Shown here: positions 59,699 to 64,000 of the stretch, piece by piece
Numbering within the stretch: position 1 is the first letter of the stretch
Layout: every line of letters starts with the position of its first letter
NCBI GenBank assembly: GCA_002392745.1
Contig: DGHR01000014.1
Coordinates: 76,050-140,049, forward strand
Direction: 5' to 3'
Origin: Bacteroidales bacterium UBA3843
GTDB taxonomy: Bacteria; Bacteroidota; Bacteroidia; Bacteroidales; Paludibacteraceae
Length of the DNA: 64,000 nt
Notes under the pieces: model-generated
The model's database searches: none
Told to the model about the DNA's origin: nothing
What the model saw: only the letters and a program-made list of their open reading frames with translations
Position numbers and translations under genes: made by a program

Positions 59699-61414
59699 TT
59701 ATTCGTTCAATTTCACATCCTGTGCGTTCATCTGCAGGGTAGTGCGGCCGTGAAAACTATTCTCCTCCAGGTAAAAACATACGTCCACACTCTTGCCGTT
59801 TTGCAGATGAGCGGCTTTGTCGCCTTGGCCGAAAGCGATTCCATCCATTGCCAGAACGGTGTCGGTCAGGTCCAGATGCAGATGCCTTCCGTCGCTCACG
59901 GCGCGGCTGTTGCGGTTGTTAATCAGGTGGCGGCATACGAACAGCGGACGCTCGTTTTCCGGGCCGAATGGTTCCAGACATTGCAGCACCTTGTACAACT
60001 TCCAGTTCATGTCGCTCAACTGCACTTCGGCTTCCACTTCCAAGGTCGGGTATTGTTGTTCCGGCCGGATATGGGATGCCACATACTCTTCAAAGCGCTG
60101 TTTGAATTCCGGCAGGTCCGATTCGTGCATACTCAGTCCTGCAGCGAAACGGTGTCCGCCGAAATTGGTCAGCAGGTCGCGGCATGAGTCAATCGCCTGG
60201 TATATGTCAAAATCGCTTACCGACCGCGCACTACCGCTGATGATGCCTCCCTCGCCTGCTGTCAGGACGATAGTGGGGCGGTAATAGGTCTCGGTCAGCC
60301 GGCTGGCGGCTATTCCCACCACGCCTTTGTGCCACTCGGGAGAATAGACCACGGTGGTATGTTTCGATTGGTTGTCCGGGTCGGCGGCCAGTTGTGCCAA
60401 CGCCTCGTCGGTAGTGCGGCTGTCATAGTCGCGGCGGTCCTGGTTGTAACTGTTGATATCCTGTGCAAACCGTTGTGCTTCCTCTTGGTCGGTGGTAATC
60501 AGGAGCCGCACCGCTTCCGCACCGCTTTTCATACGGCCGGATGCATTGATACGCGGACCGATTTTGTACACCAGGTCGCTTATGGTGATGGTTTTGCCCT
60601 CGATGCCTGCCACCTGCATGATGGCCTTCACTCCCACCGACGGCTGTGCGTTGAGTGCACGCAGACCATAAAATGCCAATACTCTGTTCTCGCCTGTCAC
60701 CGGTACTATATCGCTGGCGATAGACATGGCCAGCAATGGCAGCAAACGGTAAATCTCCTGCTTGTCAATGCCCGTGCGTTGTGCATAGGCCTGCACCAGT
60801 TTGAAGCCTACTCCGCAGCCGCTCAGTTCCTTGTAGGGGTAATTGCAGTCGGCGCGTTTCATATTCAGCACCGCAACGGCCTGTGGAATTTTGTCACCCG
60901 GTGTATGGTGGTCGCAAATGATAAAATCAATGCCCAGCGAGTTGGCGTATGCTATTTTGTCCACGGCCTTGATGCCGCAATCCAGGGCAATCACCAGCGT
61001 GCAGCCTTCGCTTTTGGCGGTGTCTATGCCTTCGTGCGATATGCCGTATCCTTCGCGGTAGCGGTCGGGGATGTAATAAATGAGGTTGTCGGTCAGTGTT
61101 CTCAGAAAACTGTACATCAGCGCTACGGCGGTGGTGCCGTCCACATCATAGTCGCCATATACCATGATGCGCTCGTGCTGCTCTATAGCCCGTTGCAACC
61201 GGTCCACGGCGGCTCCCATGTCTCGCATCAGGAACGGGTCGTGCAGACTCTCCAGCGTAGGACGGATATATGCCCGTGCTTCGGCTGCGGTCCGTATGCC
61301 GCGGCCGGCCAGGATTCGCCCGACCAGCTCGCTGACCTCCAGTTCGGAACTCAGACGCTCGGCTGCCTGTTGCTCCTCTGCGCTTAATTGCCGTATGTGC
61401 CAGATACTCTCCAA
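59699..61414 (-). CDS. recJ: Single-stranded-DNA exonuclease RecJ
   Basis: 571 aa. DHH-type motifs: MVYGDYDVDGTTAVALMYSFL (I), VIALDCGIKA (II), IDFIICDHHTPGDKIP (III), LSGCGVGFKLVQA, RINASGRMKSGAEAVRLL (IV), and DHHA1 GVVGIAASRLTETYYRPTIVLT...GSARSVSDFDIYQAI...GGHRFAAGLSM. It degrades 5' ssDNA ends in recombination repair. 16 bp after the nitrilase gene. Confidence 0.97.
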   Translation of the reverse strand: MESIWHIRQLSAEEQQAAERLSSELEVSELVGRILAGRGIRTAAEARAYIRPTLESLHDPFLMRDMGAAVDRLQRAIEQHERIMVYGDYDVDGTTAVALMYSFLRTLTDNLIYYIPDRYREGYGISHEGIDTAKSEGCTLVIALDCGIKAVDKIAYANSLGIDFIICDHHTPGDKIPQAVAVLNMKRADCNYPYKELSGCGVGFKLVQAYAQRTGIDKQEIYRLLPLLAMSIASDIVPVTGENRVLAFYGLRALNAQPSVGVKAIMQVAGIEGKTITISDLVYKIGPRINASGRMKSGAEAVRLLITTDQEEAQRFAQDINSYNQDRRDYDSRTTDEALAQLAADPDNQSKHTTVVYSPEWHKGVVGIAASRLTETYYRPTIVLTAGEGGIISGSARSVSDFDIYQAIDSCRDLLTNFGGHRFAAGLSMHESDLPEFKQRFEEYVASHIRPEQQYPTLEVEAEVQLSDMNWKLYKVLQCLEPFGPENERPLFVCRHLINNRNSRAVSDGRHLHLDLTDTVLAMDGIAFGQGDKAAHLQNGKSVDVCFYLEENSFHGRTTLQMNAQDVKLNE

Positions 61415-61430
61415 ATCTTCTGATTTCTAT

Positions 61431-62210
61431 TTATTTGTGAATAGTATATTCGTCTGCATCCTGCCATTGGGGGAGCACTTCGCGGAAATGCCATAGTTTC
61501 TCCATCGGCAGTTCTACTATCCGCGTCCCTTCTTCTCCGTCGGCAAAACCAGCCAGGTCGTTCAGCCATGTGTCGTATGCCGCCGAGTGGCCGTTGTATG
61601 CAATCTGCAGCCCGTCGGTGCCTACCATGTTCACTCCCACGGCATAGCAATGGTTTTCCGCCCCGCGTGCAGGCAGCATGGTGTCCCAGTATTTGATTCG
61701 CGCCGTAGGCCAGCAACCCACTACCACCAGGATATCGTACAGGTTCTGTTTGTCCTGGCGCAGCCAAACGGGGAACCGCAGGTCATAGCAGATAGCGAGC
61801 CGTATCTTCACGCCCCGGTATTCCCATACTTCGCGTTGGTCGCCGGCAGTGATGAACTCTGCTTCGCCGCCGTGTTTGTACAGATGGCGTTTGTCGATAT
61901 ACCGTGGTTCGGCATGAGGGGCGAACATGAATCCGCGGTTGCGCAACCCGTCGCCTTCCACCCGTACAATCAGACTGCCCATAATGGCTATCCCGTAAGT
62001 GTCAGCCATGCGTTGCAGGGCCTGGCAGGTCTCTCCTCCCCATGGTTCGGCCAATCCCGGCCGGTCGGTGCAGAAACCTGTGCTGAACATCTCCGGCACC
62101 ACGGCTATATCCGCCTGTCCCTGTATGGCAGCCAGCCGTTGGTCCAGCCGGCGTACGTTCTCCTGCGGGTCAGCCCATGCTATCGAATATTGCAATAACG
62201 CTACCTTCAC
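61431..62210 (-). CDS. Nitrilase superfamily amidase (omega-amidase-like)
   Basis: 259 aa. The triad is Glu in DIAVVPEMFSTGF, Lys in YIDKRHLYKHGGE and Cys in RLAICYDLRFPVWLR. The set resembles YafV/Nit2 omega-amidases, which hydrolyse alpha-ketoglutaramate. It is adjacent to recJ and floA without an obvious functional link; gap of 16 bp on both sides suggests one transcript. Confidence 0.9.
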   Translation of the reverse strand: MKVALLQYSIAWADPQENVRRLDQRLAAIQGQADIAVVPEMFSTGFCTDRPGLAEPWGGETCQALQRMADTYGIAIMGSLIVRVEGDGLRNRGFMFAPHAEPRYIDKRHLYKHGGEAEFITAGDQREVWEYRGVKIRLAICYDLRFPVWLRQDKQNLYDILVVVGCWPTARIKYWDTMLPARGAENHCYAVGVNMVGTDGLQIAYNGHSAAYDTWLNDLAGFADGEEGTRIVELPMEKLWHFREVLPQWQDADEYTIHK

Positions 62211-62226
62211 TCTCGCTCCTCAATCC

Positions 62227-63207
62227 TCATCCCTTCTTGCCCTTTTTCTCGGGAGCGCCGGCGATGTTCTCGCGCATTTGGGTGTCGGCCTGTATATTCT
62301 GCATGCGGTAGTAGTCCATGATACCCAGGTTGCCGTTGCGGAAGGCTTCAGCCATTGCCTGTGGCACCAGTGCCTCGGCCTCAATCACCTTGGCGCGTGC
62401 CTCTTGTGCTTTGGCTTTCATCTCCTGTTCGCTGGCGATGGCCATGGCGCGGCGTTCCTCGGCTTTCGCCTGAGCGATGTTCTTGTCCGCATTGGCCTGG
62501 TCTATCTGCAGCTGGGCGCCGATGTTCTTTCCTACATCGATGTCCGCTATATCGATACTCAGTATTTCGAATGCCGTGCCGTCGTCCAGTCCTTTGCTCA
62601 GCACCAGTTTGCTGATGCTGTCGGGGTTTTCGAGCACCAGTTTGTGGCTCTCGGCAGAACCGATTGAGCTGACGATTCCTTCGCCCACACGCGCCAGGAT
62701 GGTGTCTTCACCGGCGCCGCCGACCAGTTGGCGGATGTTGGCGCGTACGGTCACACGCGCTTTGGCAATCAACTGGATACCGTCTTTGGCTACGGCTGTC
62801 ACAGGCGGGGTGTCAATCACTTTGGGGTTCACGCTCATCTGCACCGCTTCGAACACGTCGCGTCCGGCCAGGTCGATGGCTGTGGCCATCTGGAACGGCA
62901 ACTCAATGCCGGCTTTGCTGGCGCTGACCAGGGCATGTACCACACGTTCGATATGTCCGCCGGCCAGATAGTGCGCTTCCAAGCCGTCGCGCTTCACGTC
63001 AACCAGACCGGCCTTGTGCGCCTCAATCATGCAATTGACAATCTTGGTGGGGGGCACCTTGCGGATGCGCATCAGGAACAACTGTACCAGACTGATGTGT
63101 ACACCGCTTACGGCGGCGTTGATCCACAGCATGAAGGGCACATAGTAGAAGAAAATGCATAGCGCAACAAACACCAGCGCAAGCAAGACAATCGTAATAG
63201 GATCCAT
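62227..63207 (-). CDS. floA: Flotillin-like protein FloA
   Basis: 326 aa. One or two N-terminal hydrophobic segments, then the FloA (UPF0365) body: VSGVHISLVQLFLMRIRKVPPTKIVNCMIEAHKAGL, VHALVSASKAGIELPFQMATAIDLAGRDVFEAVQMSVNPKVIDTPPVTAVAKDGIQL (SPFH) and a coiled C-terminus (DQANADKNIAQAKAEERRAMAIASEQEMKAKAQEARAKVIEAEALVPQAMAEAFRNG). It organises membrane microdomains. It follows nfeD by 24 bp, the usual pairing. Confidence 0.95.
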   Translation of the reverse strand: MDPITIVLLALVFVALCIFFYYVPFMLWINAAVSGVHISLVQLFLMRIRKVPPTKIVNCMIEAHKAGLVDVKRDGLEAHYLAGGHIERVVHALVSASKAGIELPFQMATAIDLAGRDVFEAVQMSVNPKVIDTPPVTAVAKDGIQLIAKARVTVRANIRQLVGGAGEDTILARVGEGIVSSIGSAESHKLVLENPDSISKLVLSKGLDDGTAFEILSIDIADIDVGKNIGAQLQIDQANADKNIAQAKAEERRAMAIASEQEMKAKAQEARAKVIEAEALVPQAMAEAFRNGNLGIMDYYRMQNIQADTQMRENIAGAPEKKGKKG

Positions 63208-63231
63208 AGTTGTATGTTTTTTTAGTTGTTG

Positions 63232-63564
63232 TTACTGTTTTTTGTCATCCTTTTTCGGCTCTTCTTTCTTGAGCTTGTTGTCGGCCAGCTTCACCTGTCC
63301 GTCAATCTTGGTGTCCAGCGCCATCTTCTCCAGCGCATGGCTGCGCAGGAAACCCCAGATGGCCAGTCCTGACAAAACGATACATGCGCCCAATGTGATA
63401 TATCCCGCCATACGGCCCAATATCAGATAGGCTACTACCACTGCGGCTATCAGACAACCGAAACCGCTCACGCCCGCTATGCCGAAACCCGGCAACAGAA
63501 ACATCTCCGCTAATAATAACGCAACGCCCGCGAGCACTAATAATACGACTAAAAAGATATTCAT
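63232..63564 (-). CDS. NfeD-like membrane protein lacking the OB-fold
   Basis: 110 aa with three to four membrane helices (NIFLVVLLVLAGVALLLAEMFLLPGFGIAGVSGFGCLIAAVVVAYLI..., MAGYITLGACIVLSGLAIWGFLR). The first part, with EMFLLPGFGIAGVSG, is typical NfeD. After the last helix comes only a short Lys-rich tail (LADNKLKKEEPKKDDKKQ) where NfeD proteins normally have a soluble OB-fold. It pairs with floA. First gene of the minus series behind the promoter at 63614-63644. Confidence 0.85.
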   Translation of the reverse strand: MNIFLVVLLVLAGVALLLAEMFLLPGFGIAGVSGFGCLIAAVVVAYLILGRMAGYITLGACIVLSGLAIWGFLRSHALEKMALDTKIDGQVKLADNKLKKEEPKKDDKKQ

Positions 63565-63613
63565 GCAAGTCCTTTCTGCAAAAAAGTTGAATATTTTTTT
63601 TTCAATTCGGCTG

Positions 63614-63644
63614 CAAAGATACTAAATATCTTTGATATGTGCAA
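63614..63644 (-). promoter_or_regulatory. Promoter of the nfeD-floA operon
   Basis: Minus strand: TTGCACATATC (TTG at 63642-63644), 20 nt, TATCTTTG at 63614-63621. Confidence 0.85.
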
Positions 63645-63659
63645 GCAAAAAAAAATTAT

Positions 63660-63690
63660 TTGTGTAAATAAATTATTTATACTACTTTTG
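63660..63690 (+). promoter_or_regulatory. Promoter of topA
   Basis: TTGTGTAAATA (TTG at 63660-63662), 20 nt, TACTTTTG at 63683-63690. Divergent from the nfeD promoter. The start codon is 38 bp downstream. Confidence 0.8.
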
Positions 63691-63728
63691 CGGCGATTTT
63701 TCCGCAGGGCTACACCTTTATTATATAT

Positions 63729-64000
63729 ATGAGTAAAAATTTGGTTATCGTTGAGTCTCCGGCCAAGGCCAAGACTATTGAGAAGTTTCTGGGCAAGGAT
63801 TATCATGTCTTGTCAAGCCAGGGGCATATATGTGACATAGAGCCGCTGGGCAAGAACTCGATGGGCATTGATTTCGAGCATGGTTATCGTCCCAACTATG
63901 TCATAGACCCGCAGAAACAGCATCTGGTGGACCAACTCCGCCGCGAGGCCGCCAAAGCCGATGCCGTATGGCTGGCTTCCGATGAGGACCGCGAGGGAGA
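63729..64000 (+). CDS. topA: DNA topoisomerase I, 5' part
   Basis: About 90 codons to the window edge. MSKNLVIVESPAKAKTIEKFLGKDYHVLSSQGHI is the Toprim start with the catalytic Glu (VESPAK), and the visible end VWLASDEDREGE is the DxDxxGE metal motif. It relaxes negative supercoils. The gene continues outside the window. Confidence 0.95.
   Translation, partial: MSKNLVIVESPAKAKTIEKFLGKDYHVLSSQGHICDIEPLGKNSMGIDFEHGYRPNYVIDPQKQHLVDQLRREAAKADAVWLASDEDREG

Noticed and set aside
60329..61387. 352-codon plus-strand frame over recJ
   Set aside because: Shadow of recJ; GC-rich third positions keep several frames open.

Overview
The window is a bacterial chromosome segment from the Bacteroidota, most likely the order Bacteroidales. 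Evidence: promoters of the TTG / TAnnTTTG type instead of sigma70 boxes, few Shine-Dalgarno sites, gliding/type IX secretion lipoproteins (GldB, GldH, GldJ), TPR-membrane-HTH regulators, a DUF4476 protein, a folP-cdaA pair and a RicT homologue. Family and genus cannot be fixed from the sequence.

Layout. (1) 1-4918, minus strand: the N-terminal part of a large secreted Ig-like protein running off the left edge, a small doubtful ORF, a TPR/AraC membrane regulator and an exported flavodoxin. (2) 4949-7050: a winged-helix regulator overlapping a gene that fuses a nucleotidyltransferase to a calcineurin-like phosphoesterase, behind a clear inverted repeat. (3) 7630-16928: an accessory, defence-island-like run of six genes on one strand: DUF1016/PD-(D/E)xK nuclease, DNA methyltransferase, a protein with two GHKL ATPase domains (the second a histidine kinase core), a receiver-domain protein, a DUF2075 helicase with a nuclease-like N-terminus, and RhuM. 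The middle genes are visibly AT-rich. I know no described system with this gene set. (4) 16930-17547: a gene-poor stretch with 11-bp and 7-bp tandem repeats, a second promoter and a hairpin. (5) 17548-31927, minus strand: one long housekeeping series, mreBCD-mrdA-rodA-yraN-mnmG-apt-uvrC-tsaE-ABC ATPase-gldB-MBL hydrolase-NUDIX, with a perfect ParB-type parS site between mnmG and apt. (6) 32057-39850: a TPR/LuxR-type regulator, an unknown basic protein behind a 22-bp repeat array, and two large secreted proteins that share a C-terminal tag. (7) 40029-46152: tRNA-Asn, then a plus-strand series pfkB-plsC-HIT-holB-ricT-gldH-trmB. (8) 46198-50957, minus strand: gldJ, gcvH, mrp, MATE. (9) 51059-55968: folP-cdaA, a divergent outer-membrane protein and metG, then tRNA-Met. 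(10) 56027-63644, minus strand: nfeD-floA-nitrilase-recJ-tdk-priA-nucleoside kinase, with topA starting divergently at the right edge.

A strong regional signal is the promoter. In 13 places a TTG triplet lies exactly 20 nt before TAnnTTTG. In 11 of these the upstream box is extended, mostly to TTGCRTAT or TTGCACATAT. One of them is embedded in the last codons of a gene so that the stop codon forms the downstream box. The main points for follow-up are the six-gene defence-like operon with its internal kinase-receiver pair, the nucleotidyltransferase-phosphoesterase fusion, parS beside a 20-bp palindrome, several heptanucleotide repeat arrays (two inside genes), and the absence of a normal start codon for priA.
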